Position numbers and translations under genes: made by a program
In this document: in pieces, positions 7,525 through 15,447 of the stretch
Layout of the letters: every line of letters starts with the position of its first letter
How positions within the stretch are numbered: position 1 is the stretch's first letter
Notes under the pieces: generated by a model
What the model was told of the DNA's origin: nothing
What the model saw: only the letters and a program-made list of their open reading frames with translations
Databases searched by the model: none
Source: Arthrobacter sp. PsM3
GTDB taxonomy: Bacteria; Actinomycetota; Actinomycetes; Actinomycetales; Micrococcaceae
NCBI RefSeq assembly: GCF_030433895.1
Contig: NZ_JARUXE010000038.1
Span: forward strand, 1 to 38,373
Length of the DNA: 38,373 nucleotides
Direction: 5' to 3'

Positions 7525-7530
7525 TAGGCT
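7525..7530 (+). promoter_or_regulatory. Putative -10 box, leaderless start of the YciI-like gene
   Basis: TAGGCT is followed by AACCCC and the ATG at 7537. There is no Shine-Dalgarno sequence. Confidence 0.55.
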
Positions 7531-7536
7531 AACCCC

Positions 7537-7824
7537 ATGTATGTAGTCTCCTTGACCTACAAGGTCCCCGAAGAGATCGTTGACTTCCATCTTCCGGCGC
7601 ACGTCACGTGGCTGCAGGATGCCTTCGACGAGGGCATCTTTATGGTCGCGGGGCGGAAAATCCCGCGCACTGGCGCCTTGCTCCTCTCCAACGCGGACCG
7701 CGGCGCCCTGGATGCCTCGCTGGCCAAGGATCCCTTCTACACCAACGGCGTTGCCGAGTTCGACGTCGAGGAGTTCCACGCGAGCCGGGTGGCGCCTGGC
7801 TACGAGAACCTGCTGGACAGCTGA
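7537..7824 (+). CDS. YciI-like protein
   Basis: The 95-residue protein MYVVSLTYKVPEEIVDFHLP is followed by HVTWLQDAFDEGIFMVAGRK and ends in an EFDVEEFHASR segment, typical of the YciI/YCII ferredoxin-like (dimeric alpha-beta barrel) fold. The conserved His in PAHVTWL and the Asp in NADRGALD region match the family's proposed active-site pattern. The family has few defined activities, so no reaction is assigned. It diverges from the MarR gene and may be its target. It ends 28 bases before the convergent hydrolase gene. Confidence 0.82.
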   Translation: MYVVSLTYKVPEEIVDFHLPAHVTWLQDAFDEGIFMVAGRKIPRTGALLLSNADRGALDASLAKDPFYTNGVAEFDVEEFHASRVAPGYENLLDS

Positions 7825-7852
7825 CCGCCGGCTGCCCAGGGGCGAACACCGT

Positions 7853-8689
7853 TCAGGCTGCCGGGATCCTGGTGGTCAGTTTCTTCAGTCCTGCCTTGGG
7901 CGGGACTCTGACCGGCTCCGGCCAGCGCGGGCTGAGCTCGTCGCCGAGCGTGACGCCCCGGAGCTTGCGGGCGAAAAGCGGCAGGACCCAGTCCCGGACC
8001 CAGCGGCGCTGCCGGCGTTCCCAATCGCGGAGGCCGGCCTTAGCCGGGGGCGCCCAGTCCTTGGCCTTGACCTTGTGCGGCACCCCGAGCTGGTCCAGGA
8101 CCTGGCCGGCGAGATACTTGTGGCCGGCCTTGGACATGTGCAGCCGGTCCGAATCCCACATCCGCGGGTCGTAGAACGCATCGAAGCACCAGTAATCCAC
8201 CAGCACGGCCTCGTATCTCGCCGCCACCTCGCGGACCCGCTGGTTGTAGACGGCGTTCCGCCGCTTGAGCGGTTCCAGAAGCGCCGAGACCCGGACGTCG
8301 AAGCCGGTGAAAAGCACAACCGTGGCCCCGCTGGCGGCAAGTCTCGCGACGAGGAACTCGTAGTCCTTCATCAGGGTGTGGATGTCGGTCCCGATATCGA
8401 GGATGTCGTTCCCGCCCGCGTACAAGGTGATCAGCGTGGGTTCCATGGCGAGCGCGGGTTCCAGCTGTTCCGCGATGATGTGCCGCAGCCTCTTGCTGCG
8501 GATCGCGAGATTGGCGTATTTCCACCCGGGGTCCGCTTTGGCCAGCTGCTCCGCCACCCGGTCCGCCCAGCCGCGCACCCCGTTAGGCAGCCGGGCGTTG
8601 TAGTCCCCCACCCCCTCGGTGAAGGAATCCCCCAGGGCAACGTAAATCCGGCGCCCATCAGGGTCGGGGGACAGAAGGTTTTCGGCCAT
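7853..8689 (-). CDS. SGNH/GDSL-family hydrolase (copy 2)
   Basis: The 278-residue protein is a clear paralog of the hydrolase at 4240-5001. It shares ALGDSFTEGVGD, PNGVRGWADRVAEQL, YANLAIR, YAGGNDIL and DRLHMSKAGH, which carry the catalytic Ser, Gly, Asn and Asp/His of the SGNH fold. The C-terminal 80 residues are rich in Arg/Trp/Lys and extend beyond copy 1. No signal peptide is visible and the substrate is unknown. TAGCGT lies six bases before the ATG with no Shine-Dalgarno sequence, so it is probably leaderless. It lies downstream of the condensin operon, with a long palindrome between them, in the position where a jetD gene would be expected. Confidence 0.88.
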   Translation of the reverse strand: MAENLLSPDPDGRRIYVALGDSFTEGVGDYNARLPNGVRGWADRVAEQLAKADPGWKYANLAIRSKRLRHIIAEQLEPALAMEPTLITLYAGGNDILDIGTDIHTLMKDYEFLVARLAASGATVVLFTGFDVRVSALLEPLKRRNAVYNQRVREVAARYEAVLVDYWCFDAFYDPRMWDSDRLHMSKAGHKYLAGQVLDQLGVPHKVKAKDWAPPAKAGLRDWERRQRRWVRDWVLPLFARKLRGVTLGDELSPRWPEPVRVPPKAGLKKLTTRIPAA

Positions 8690-8695
8690 GCCGCC

Positions 8696-8701
8696 ACGCT
8701 A
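8696..8701 (-). promoter_or_regulatory. Putative -10 box, leaderless start of GDSL hydrolase copy 2
   Basis: On the minus strand TAGCGT is followed by GGCGGC and the ATG at 8689, with no Shine-Dalgarno sequence. Confidence 0.5.
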
Positions 8702-8796
8702 GCCCCGCCGGACGACGCCGGGGTTAACTGGCGGGGCACAACAGGTGAGCCGGGCTGTTCGCGTGACCCGATACACCGCAACTAACAGCACCTAAC

Positions 8797-8863
8797 AGCA
8801 ACGCGGGGTCACTTACGGCCCATCCCGACGGGATTTATGGGCGGTAAGTGACCCCGCGTTGCT
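8797..8863. repeat. Long palindromic repeat, possible bidirectional terminator
   Basis: Two perfect 20-base arms (8797-8816, AGCAACGCGGGGTCACTTAC, and 8844-8863) flank a 27-base centre that folds further: GCCCAT (8818-8823) pairs with ATGGGC (8837-8842), and a nested ATCCC-GAC-GGGAT also exists. The arms together could form a stem of about 26 bp. A 9-base direct repeat CTAACAGCA (8782-8790 and 8792-8800) overlaps the left edge. It lies 24 bases after the jetC stop. No T-run follows, so a REP-like intergenic element or an L-shaped terminator are both possible. Confidence 0.8.
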
Positions 8864-8887
8864 AGTGGGGGGTGGGGTCAGCGGGGG

Positions 8888-11800
8888 TCAGCGGAGGACG
8901 ATGTCCACCGGGTTCGCCTCGGAGCGCCAGGTTCCCTCGGATCCGGGGCGCGGGCCGATCACGGGAGCGGTGAGCACCCCGGAGCGGTTGGTGCGCTTGT
9001 CCCGCAGGATCTCGGTGACGGAGCCCAGGTGCCGGGACAGGTCGATCACGTTTTCCGGAGCGGCCAGGAGCAGCTGGAAGCCGAACTCATGCAGCGCCTT
9101 GATGCCGGCGCCGGCGAATTCCTCCGAGGCCAGGACAAAGGCCTCGTCCATCATCACCGTGCCGTAGGTGGTGAAGCCCTGCTCGGCGATGCCCAGCTGG
9201 TAGCTCAGCGCCGCGGCCATGATGAACGCGGTGAAGCGCTGCCGCTCGCCGCCGGACATCGAGCCGGTGTCCGCGTGCATAAAGACCTCGGTCTTCCTCC
9301 GCCCGCCCTTTTCAGCCCGGGAACTTTGGACCTCGCGGTGCTCCTTGCACTGGATGAAAAGGTGACCACGGACGTCCAGCACCTCGGCACGCCAGCGCCG
9401 GTCCTCCGGGGTCTGCGAGCCGAGCCGTTTCACCAGCGTTTCAAGCGATTTGTAGCGGTTGGTGAGCTCCGCGTCGTCGTCCCCGTCCGCGCCGGAAGCC
9501 CCGGGCACCGGGGCAGCGGACGCTGCAGTCACCGTCTTCCCCGGGCGGGTGTGGCGTACCTTGAGCGCGTTTTGGATCGCGTCTTTGAACTGCTTCGCGG
9601 TGGCGGGCAGGGTCGGCTTGATGTCCAGTTCCAGGAAGCTGCCCTCATGGAAGTTGACCTCGGACAGGATCCCGTTCAGCGGCAGGATGCGGCTGGTGAT
9701 CGAGCGGCGCTCCTCGTCCAGCAGGTGCAGCAGCGTGCTGAAGGACTCGTGCGTGCGCTGGTTGAAGAACTGCCGGAATTCGGCCTCCTGCGCCGGCAGC
9801 CCGTCACTGACAATGGCGTGGTACCGGGCTTCGAACTCGCCCGCGGCGCCGATCGACGTGCCGTGGTCCGCGGAAATCGCCGTTCCCCACTCGCGCACGA
9901 AGCCCTCGAAGGTACGGGTAAGCCGCTCCGAGGTGGCCTGGCCGCGGGATTCGGCGGTATGCAGTTCGGCGAGGAGCCTGGTCCTGACCTGGTTGGCCAG
10001 GTTGTCCAGCTCGTGCATTTCCAGGACGTCGCCGAAGCCGGTGAAGTACGGTTCCAGCGCGGTCATGGTGGCGTCTGACGGCGGCGACTGCGTCAAGCGC
10101 GCCCGTGCGGCGTCCAGCAGCGAGTCGGCGGCGGATAGCCGGGAGTCGACGGCCTTGTATTCGCTCTGCAGCACGGCCGCGGCCTCGGTGCTGGACTGGT
10201 GCTTGTGCCGGGCCGCCTCGATGTTGGCGCGCAACGGCTCGAGATCGGCCTGCGCGTCGAGCGCAGCCTTGAGCCGTTGTTCAATCCGGACCAGTTCCTC
10301 CGCCGCCACAGCGGCCGAGACCTGCTCCCAGGAGCGGTGGTCCTCGGCCACCCGGCGCAGGGCCTCGAGCTGCCGGCTCATCCCCTGGTGCGATTCCTCC
10401 CGGCTCTGCGCCAGTTCGGCGGCCTTGGCCAGTTCCTGCTCCAAGTCCTCCACCTGCGCCGCCACGAGCTCCAGCTTGGCGGCGTTGTCGAAGCCGAGGA
10501 CATAGTCCTGGCGGGACGTGAAGCGGTCGTCCTTCTCCACAGTGTGGCGGTTTCGCTTGACCACCCCGCCCAGGCTCAGGCCCTTGTCCAGCCCGGCCAG
10601 TTCGTCCGGATCCTCGACGCACGGGTAGGCGAAATCGAGGGCGATCCGTTCCCGGATCCACTCGCCGGCCTCCGCGCCGGGTCCCATGGTGAGGATGTCC
10701 AGTTTGGTGAGCAGATCCCCGTCGGCCGCGTCCTGCACGGCCAGCGCGCCGCCGGGCAGGGGTTTGGAGACGTCCACCGCGCGCAGGGCGCCGCGGACGG
10801 AATGGCCGTTGAGGTAGCGGGTCACCGCGGCGAAGTGCTCACCGGGGACCAGCAGGGTGGTGGCCAGGCTGCGCAGCGCGCGCTCGGCGGCCGGACGCCA
10901 CTGTTCCTGGCCCTCGGCGAGGTCGATCAGCTCGCCGCCGAACGGCATCTGTTCTTCGGGGACACCGGTGGCGGCTGCGATGGCGCTGCGGTTTTCAATG
11001 CTCGACGGCGGCAGCAGGGACTTGCGCGTCTTGAGCGACACCAGTTCCTGCCGGGCGGCGGCGAGCTCACGCTTCCTGGTCGCGTGGCCGTCGAAGGCCT
11101 CGAAACGGAGCTCCTTGAGCGCCTCCGAGTCGTCCTTCAGCTCGGCCGAGCGGGCTGCCGCGTGCTCGTGGGCCTGCTCCCAGCCAGCCGCGGACCACTG
11201 CAGTTCCAGGCCGGCGTCGGAGAGTGCCTTGCGGGCCGATTCCTCCACCTGCTGGCGGAGTTTGAGTCCCACCCGGGCGTTGTCCAGCGACTGCTCGATC
11301 GCGGAGATCGCGTTGCCGCCCTGGTTGTTGTAGTCCGCCTCAAGCTGGCGCAGCTCCTTGGCCAGGCCGTCCCGGATGCCGCGTTCGGCCCCGAGCTCTT
11401 TCGCCTTCGCCTGGGCCAGCTCCTTGAACCGGGCGAGCGTCTTCTCGTGGACGGTGACGGCCAGCTGCTGCCTGTACGCATCGAATTCCTCGCCGGCGAG
11501 CTCCCGCAGCTTGTTGGCTTCGAGCAGGGACTGGGCATACTCCCTGTTCAGCCCGGGCACCGGTGCCAGCTGGTCGCGCTGCTGCCGGACGTCCTCAAGC
11601 CGCTGCCTGATGGACATCAGGTTGCTGAATTCCTCGACGACGTCATCGGCCGCGGTCAGCGTGGCGGGCGCGTCCAGGACCTGGTCGCGGAAGAAGTTGT
11701 TGACGCTGCCGCCAAGGCCCTTGCCGGCCTGGATGACGCGCAGCAGCGGAAGGGCCTGGTCGGAATTGATCCCGAGCAGGCGCCGGAAGCGCTCCGCGAA

Positions 11801-12379
11801 GGCCTTGTGCACGTCGAAGATCTGGGCGTCCGGGAAAATCGTATCCAGCGCCGACTTGGTGAAGCGCTTCTCCGCGATGCCCTCAAGGGCCGTGAGGTCC
11901 AGTGGCTTGTTGTCGATCACGTAGTACCGGCCGACGCTGGACTCCGTGCCGTTCTTGGGCAGGTCGAACAGCGCCGAAACGCTCACCCGCGTGCCCGCGG
12001 CGTTGTCGAAGGTCAGGGCGACGGCGGACCAGGTGGCGCCCGGGCGCTGGAACGCACTGGCCGAGCCCTCGCCCACGGCTTTGTCCCCCACCTTGCCGCG
12101 CATGTACGTGAACGTGGTGCGTTTGTCCTCCACCGCGCCGCCCGCGCGCTGGGCAGCGGCCTCGTTGGAGCGCGGCCTCGCGTCGTATACCCTGAGCATC
12201 GCGTCGAACAGGGTGGATTTGCCGACGCCGGAATTGCCGGTCAGCAGGGTGCCGTTGCGGTCGACGTGCATGGTGTGGGCGCCGTGGAAGGTGCCCCAGT
12301 TGACCACCTGGACGAGGGCGAGGCGCATCTGGCCCGGGTTGGTTAGCTCGCCGATCGGGAGCATGGTTGCGATGCTCAC
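8888..12379 (-). CDS. jetC: SMC-like ATPase of a Wadjet/Mks condensin system (JetC/MksB type)
   Basis: The 1163-residue protein has an N-terminal ATPase lobe with Walker A GNSGVGKST (residues 48-56), long Glu/Ala/Leu/Arg-rich coiled-coil arms interrupted by a central hinge-like section (about 480-620), and a C-terminal lobe with the ABC signature MSGGERQRF (about 1041) and Walker B VMMDE (D1078, E1079). This is the plan of the MukB-like motor of Wadjet systems, which extrude DNA loops and, with JetD, cleave small circular plasmids. The GTG start overlaps the jetB stop (GTGA) and is preceded by GAGGAA. The operon is jetA-jetB-jetC. No jetD follows. Confidence 0.9.
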   Translation of the reverse strand: MSIATMLPIGELTNPGQMRLALVQVVNWGTFHGAHTMHVDRNGTLLTGNSGVGKSTLFDAMLRVYDARPRSNEAAAQRAGGAVEDKRTTFTYMRGKVGDKAVGEGSASAFQRPGATWSAVALTFDNAAGTRVSVSALFDLPKNGTESSVGRYYVIDNKPLDLTALEGIAEKRFTKSALDTIFPDAQIFDVHKAFAERFRRLLGINSDQALPLLRVIQAGKGLGGSVNNFFRDQVLDAPATLTAADDVVEEFSNLMSIRQRLEDVRQQRDQLAPVPGLNREYAQSLLEANKLRELAGEEFDAYRQQLAVTVHEKTLARFKELAQAKAKELGAERGIRDGLAKELRQLEADYNNQGGNAISAIEQSLDNARVGLKLRQQVEESARKALSDAGLELQWSAAGWEQAHEHAAARSAELKDDSEALKELRFEAFDGHATRKRELAAARQELVSLKTRKSLLPPSSIENRSAIAAATGVPEEQMPFGGELIDLAEGQEQWRPAAERALRSLATTLLVPGEHFAAVTRYLNGHSVRGALRAVDVSKPLPGGALAVQDAADGDLLTKLDILTMGPGAEAGEWIRERIALDFAYPCVEDPDELAGLDKGLSLGGVVKRNRHTVEKDDRFTSRQDYVLGFDNAAKLELVAAQVEDLEQELAKAAELAQSREESHQGMSRQLEALRRVAEDHRSWEQVSAAVAAEELVRIEQRLKAALDAQADLEPLRANIEAARHKHQSSTEAAAVLQSEYKAVDSRLSAADSLLDAARARLTQSPPSDATMTALEPYFTGFGDVLEMHELDNLANQVRTRLLAELHTAESRGQATSERLTRTFEGFVREWGTAISADHGTSIGAAGEFEARYHAIVSDGLPAQEAEFRQFFNQRTHESFSTLLHLLDEERRSITSRILPLNGILSEVNFHEGSFLELDIKPTLPATAKQFKDAIQNALKVRHTRPGKTVTAASAAPVPGASGADGDDDAELTNRYKSLETLVKRLGSQTPEDRRWRAEVLDVRGHLFIQCKEHREVQSSRAEKGGRRKTEVFMHADTGSMSGGERQRFTAFIMAAALSYQLGIAEQGFTTYGTVMMDEAFVLASEEFAGAGIKALHEFGFQLLLAAPENVIDLSRHLGSVTEILRDKRTNRSGVLTAPVIGPRPGSEGTWRSEANPVDIVLR

Positions 12380-13344
12380 TTGGATTCCTCCCGTTCGATG
12401 TGGTCGTCTACCACGCCGCCACCGGACACATGCTCTGCATGCTCGCTCGTTCCTCGCTTAGACGCATGCTGCCGCATGTCCCCGGCATCGCCGCTGCGCT
12501 CAGTCGCCGAATCGCGGTCGTCGTCTTCAGTGTCATCCGGCTCGGTGTTCGCCGTGTCGCCGTCGAACTCCAGCAGGGGTTCGGTGCCGGAGTGGTCGGT
12601 GGAGGCTGCCACCAGCGCGTCGATCTGGGCCGGGATGTCGCCGATGTTGTCGAAGGGGAGGGCCAGTGGCAGCGCGTTGGAGATGGTGTAGACCTCGTCC
12701 AGGCCGGTGGTGAGGAGGAGTTGGCGGGCCAGGAGCTTGGTGATGGCGCGGTTAACGACGTCGGAATCGCGGAGTGCGTCCTGCTGGCCGGCCGGCTGGT
12801 AGTGGGCCACGAGTTCCGCGATTTCCTCACGCGTGATCGTGGGGTCGGTCTGGGCCGTGACGTGGCGGTCCAGGAGCAGGCGCAGGCGGAGCAGCACGAT
12901 GGTTTCCACCCGGCTCAGGGCGCGCTGCTGGCGCAGGATGCTGGATCGGGTGCCGGCGCCGATTGCCTCGGGGTCCACCGGGCGCAGGACGGCCACCTTG
13001 CGTTCGTGGTCCAGCTGCAGGGTCAGGAAGAGTTCGGACAGGCGGCTGCGCAGGATCAGCTGGTTGTCCAGCAGTGTGGTCCAGAGCTTTTCATCCCGGC
13101 CACCATCGATGTACGGGCCCTTGAGGAGTTTCACGAGCGCCTGGCGGACCTTCATTGGGAGCACGCCGGTGTCCCCCGGGAAGAGCGCGGCACCGTCGAC
13201 GAAGGTATCGCGCGGGGTCACCGCGAAGGGGTCGGCATGGATGTGCTGGGCAGGCTCCGCCCCCACGGGCTCTTGCGCCACCATGGCGCGCTCCGCCCCC
13301 ACGGGCTCTTGTTCCTCCAGTGCTGCCTGGGAAAGTTCAGTCAT
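12376..13344 (-). CDS. jetB: DUF4194 KITE-type subunit of a Wadjet/Mks condensin (JetB/MksE type)
   Basis: The 322-residue protein carries a DUF4194-like winged-helix core (about residues 45-235: VRQALVKLLKGPYIDG, LLDNQLILRSRLSELFLTL, ETIVLLRLRLLLDR, LLTTGLDEVYTISNAL). It would bridge the kleisin JetA and the SMC JetC, as MukE does. The ATG at 13344 is chosen over an upstream TTG because AAGGA precedes it. The first 35 residues contain a duplicated QEPVGAE encoded by a 22-base DNA repeat, and the last 60 are acidic, low-complexity and His/Ser-rich; both ends lie outside the domain and may vary between strains. The 3' end overlaps jetC by 4 bases. Confidence 0.87.
   Translation of the reverse strand: MTELSQAALEEQEPVGAERAMVAQEPVGAEPAQHIHADPFAVTPRDTFVDGAALFPGDTGVLPMKVRQALVKLLKGPYIDGGRDEKLWTTLLDNQLILRSRLSELFLTLQLDHERKVAVLRPVDPEAIGAGTRSSILRQQRALSRVETIVLLRLRLLLDRHVTAQTDPTITREEIAELVAHYQPAGQQDALRDSDVVNRAITKLLARQLLLTTGLDEVYTISNALPLALPFDNIGDIPAQIDALVAASTDHSGTEPLLEFDGDTANTEPDDTEDDDRDSATERSGDAGDMRQHASKRGTSEHAEHVSGGGVVDDHIEREESK
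13254..13311. repeat. In-frame direct repeat with central palindrome in the 5' end of jetB
   Basis: The 22-base sequence starting GCTCCGCCCCCACGGGCTCT occurs at 13254-13275 and again at 13290-13311. The segment between holds the palindrome GCGCCA-CCA-TGGCGC (13275-13289). The unit is 36 bases, so it adds 12 codons and keeps the frame, producing the repeated QEPVGAE in JetB. Confidence 0.75.
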
Positions 13345-13346
13345 GT

Positions 13347-14795
13347 TCAATCCTTCTTAAGCGTGACGACCGGCAGATACGCGGTGCGCGTGGAGCCGTC
13401 GATCTGTTCGAAGTCGAGAGTGTCCCAGGCCTCGCGGTCGAAGCCGGCACCTTGGTGCAGGGCGTGCGAGAGCAGGGCGCGGATCGAGTTGATGTGGCGT
13501 TCCCCCGGCGGGAGCTGCTCCCACGCCTCGGCCAGGTTGGAAGCTCCGGCGAACGCGGCGCGGATCGCCTGGGGGCTGGCTTTGCCGGTCCGCGGCGAGC
13601 GCACCCGGTCCGAGTCGCTGAAGGCGATGGGGTCGGCCAGCTTGGGCGGGGCCGCGAACTCGTCCGGGTCGAACAGCTTCACCATGGCCAGGGACTCGAA
13701 GCCGGCGTTGAACAGCACCGGTCCGCGGACCAGTCCGGGGCGTTCGCGCTCGTACGGCAGGGACCGGATGGCCTGCTCGGCCTCCCTCAGGACCTTGCGG
13801 AGCCGGACGGACTGGCGGAAGTCGTCGCTCTGGACATAGGTGTTCAGGCTTTCGCTGAGCTTGCCGTAAATCCGCTGGATCTGGCTGTGCTGGGTCCGCA
13901 ATTCCGCCACCAGGTTTTTCAGCGTCTCGCGTTCCTCATAGCGGAGGTCGTCGGCGAACTGCCGGCTGAGCACCTCGCCGATCGCCGAACGGAAACGCAG
14001 CTGCTGCTGCGGGTCCTCCAGGAACGCGGTGAAGGAGCGGAAGGTCCTCCCCTCCGGGCTCTGCCGCAGCCGCTTGTCCGCTTCCAGCACCTGGGCCATC
14101 GTGGCGCCCTTGCTCAGGGATTCTTCGATGATCTGGTTGCGGAGCTCCCCCACCAGCTCCTCGATCCGGTCACGCATCTTCTTGTAGTCCGCGGGCAGGC
14201 TCGCTGCGAGGTCCAGGATGTTCCCGGCGGCCTCCACCGCCTCCTCGTCGTCGAGCAGGCCGTCAAAATCACCGGAGCTGATGTCCTCGATCAGCTGGCG
14301 CCGTTCGCCGATCTCCTCCTCGAGGGATTCCAGCCGGGCGCTCTGGTCCGGGTTCGTCTCATTGGCGAGCTTCTCGACGTCGCCCAGCAGCGTGCCGAGC
14401 CGGGAACCGTTGAGGGTGGAGCGGTCGCTGGAGAGGCTGTCCAGGAAAGCGAGGACCCGGGCGGCGGGTTCGGTGACCTCGTACACGATCTGCCCGGACT
14501 GGTTCCGCCTGGTCAGGAAGTTCTTGCGGGTCCACTCATCGCCAAATGACTTCCCGTTGGCGATGCCACCCAGCCCCGGGTCCTGGCGGCGGAGCTGCTC
14601 AAGGAAGGCGTCGACGTCGGCGTGGAACTGTTCCAGCGGAAGCTGCGGCCGGGTGCGGGTAAAGGATGCCTGCAGCACGGCGATCACCCAGGGCGCCGAT
14701 CGGGTCAAGGCCCAGGCGGGGCCCTTGGTGAGAAGTTCAAGGTCGCGCAGCCGGGCGCTGATGGCGTCGGCGGAGGACAGGGCGGAGCGGGACAC
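13347..14795 (-). CDS. jetA: DUF3375 kleisin-like subunit of a Wadjet/Mks condensin (JetA/MksF type)
   Basis: The 482-residue protein has a DUF3375 layout: an N-terminal winged-helix region (about 15-110, with WTRKNFLTRRNQSG and YEVTEPAARVLAFLDSL), a central coiled-coil (about 130-350, including ESLEEEIGERRQLIEDISSG) and a C-terminal domain ending INSIRALLSHALHQGAGF. In Wadjet complexes this subunit closes the SMC ring and corresponds to MukF/MksF. It is the first gene of the operon, starts with GTG after TTAGGAGAGCGC, and its TGA lies directly before the jetB start. Its promoter must lie in 14796-15057, where no clear consensus was found. Confidence 0.9.
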   Translation of the reverse strand: MSRSALSSADAISARLRDLELLTKGPAWALTRSAPWVIAVLQASFTRTRPQLPLEQFHADVDAFLEQLRRQDPGLGGIANGKSFGDEWTRKNFLTRRNQSGQIVYEVTEPAARVLAFLDSLSSDRSTLNGSRLGTLLGDVEKLANETNPDQSARLESLEEEIGERRQLIEDISSGDFDGLLDDEEAVEAAGNILDLAASLPADYKKMRDRIEELVGELRNQIIEESLSKGATMAQVLEADKRLRQSPEGRTFRSFTAFLEDPQQQLRFRSAIGEVLSRQFADDLRYEERETLKNLVAELRTQHSQIQRIYGKLSESLNTYVQSDDFRQSVRLRKVLREAEQAIRSLPYERERPGLVRGPVLFNAGFESLAMVKLFDPDEFAAPPKLADPIAFSDSDRVRSPRTGKASPQAIRAAFAGASNLAEAWEQLPPGERHINSIRALLSHALHQGAGFDREAWDTLDFEQIDGSTRTAYLPVVTLKKD

Positions 14796-15057
14796 GCGCT
14801 CTCCTAACGTCTGCCGTGGGATCGGGATCGGGCAGCCGATAACGGAAAACTGCCAGCTACAAGGTTAACGCAGGCCCCGGCTGTCATTCCCGGCCGCGCA
14901 CCCCGGTGCTACCGCAACCGCCCCGTGACCTACGCCCCGGTAGTATTTCGATCCCGTATCAAGAATCACGGTACGGCCCGTGGACTCTGGCTAGAGCACC
15001 TCCCGCACCCTACGCTCGGGCTACTGATTCAGCCGAAGCAATGGTGCAGGGGGAAGA

Positions 15058-15384
15058 ATGCAGTTCGACTTAAGCGCAGTGGAAACGGCAACGCTGGTGT
15101 TCGTGGGAACGCTTGTCTTTGCCTTGGTACTCACGGTCTTCGTGATGACGGCGTCGTTCGCTGCCATGGTCCTGGTCGGCGTGGGCCGGCTCGCCTGGAT
15201 CATCGCCGCGAACGTCCTGCTGGGACTTGTCCACGGCATCAACCACGCCTGGGACCGGCTGGTCCACCACGCGTCCACGGTTGAGCTTCCGGGTGACTTC
15301 GTCGGCGACATCGCGGCCGAGATTATGGGCCAATCGGCCCCTAGTACCGGCACCTACCCGCGGGTAGTCTTGCGGGACAGCTGA
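15058..15384 (+). CDS. Small integral membrane protein of unknown function
   Basis: The 108-residue protein has two predicted membrane segments (about residues 8-45 and 46-62, rich in Val/Leu/Ala) separated by GVGRLAW, and a short soluble tail. The ATG follows AGGGGGAAGA, a good Shine-Dalgarno sequence. The N-terminal pattern (FVGTLVFALVL through VGVGRL) closely resembles the start of the 240-residue protein at 19238 (FFGTLGVALVM through AGLGRL), so the two are probably paralogs. I do not recognise a named family. It lies 63 bases upstream of the acyl-CoA dehydrogenase gene and may be cotranscribed with it. Confidence 0.65.
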   Translation: MQFDLSAVETATLVFVGTLVFALVLTVFVMTASFAAMVLVGVGRLAWIIAANVLLGLVHGINHAWDRLVHHASTVELPGDFVGDIAAEIMGQSAPSTGTYPRVVLRDS

Positions 15385-15447
15385 AGGGTCCTCCACCCAC
15401 GGCGGATCCAGGGCTCGAGCCGGTAACCCGGTTAGAGGAGATGCCCG

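Noticed and set aside
7580..8785. A long plus-strand frame overlapping the YciI-like and GDSL 2 genes
   Set aside because: It spans two unrelated conserved genes and has no ribosome-binding site, promoter or family similarity.
10199..12346. A 715-codon plus-strand open frame opposite jetC
   Set aside because: Same reason: low-complexity product lacking any domain signature, opposite a well-conserved SMC ATPase with all motifs intact.
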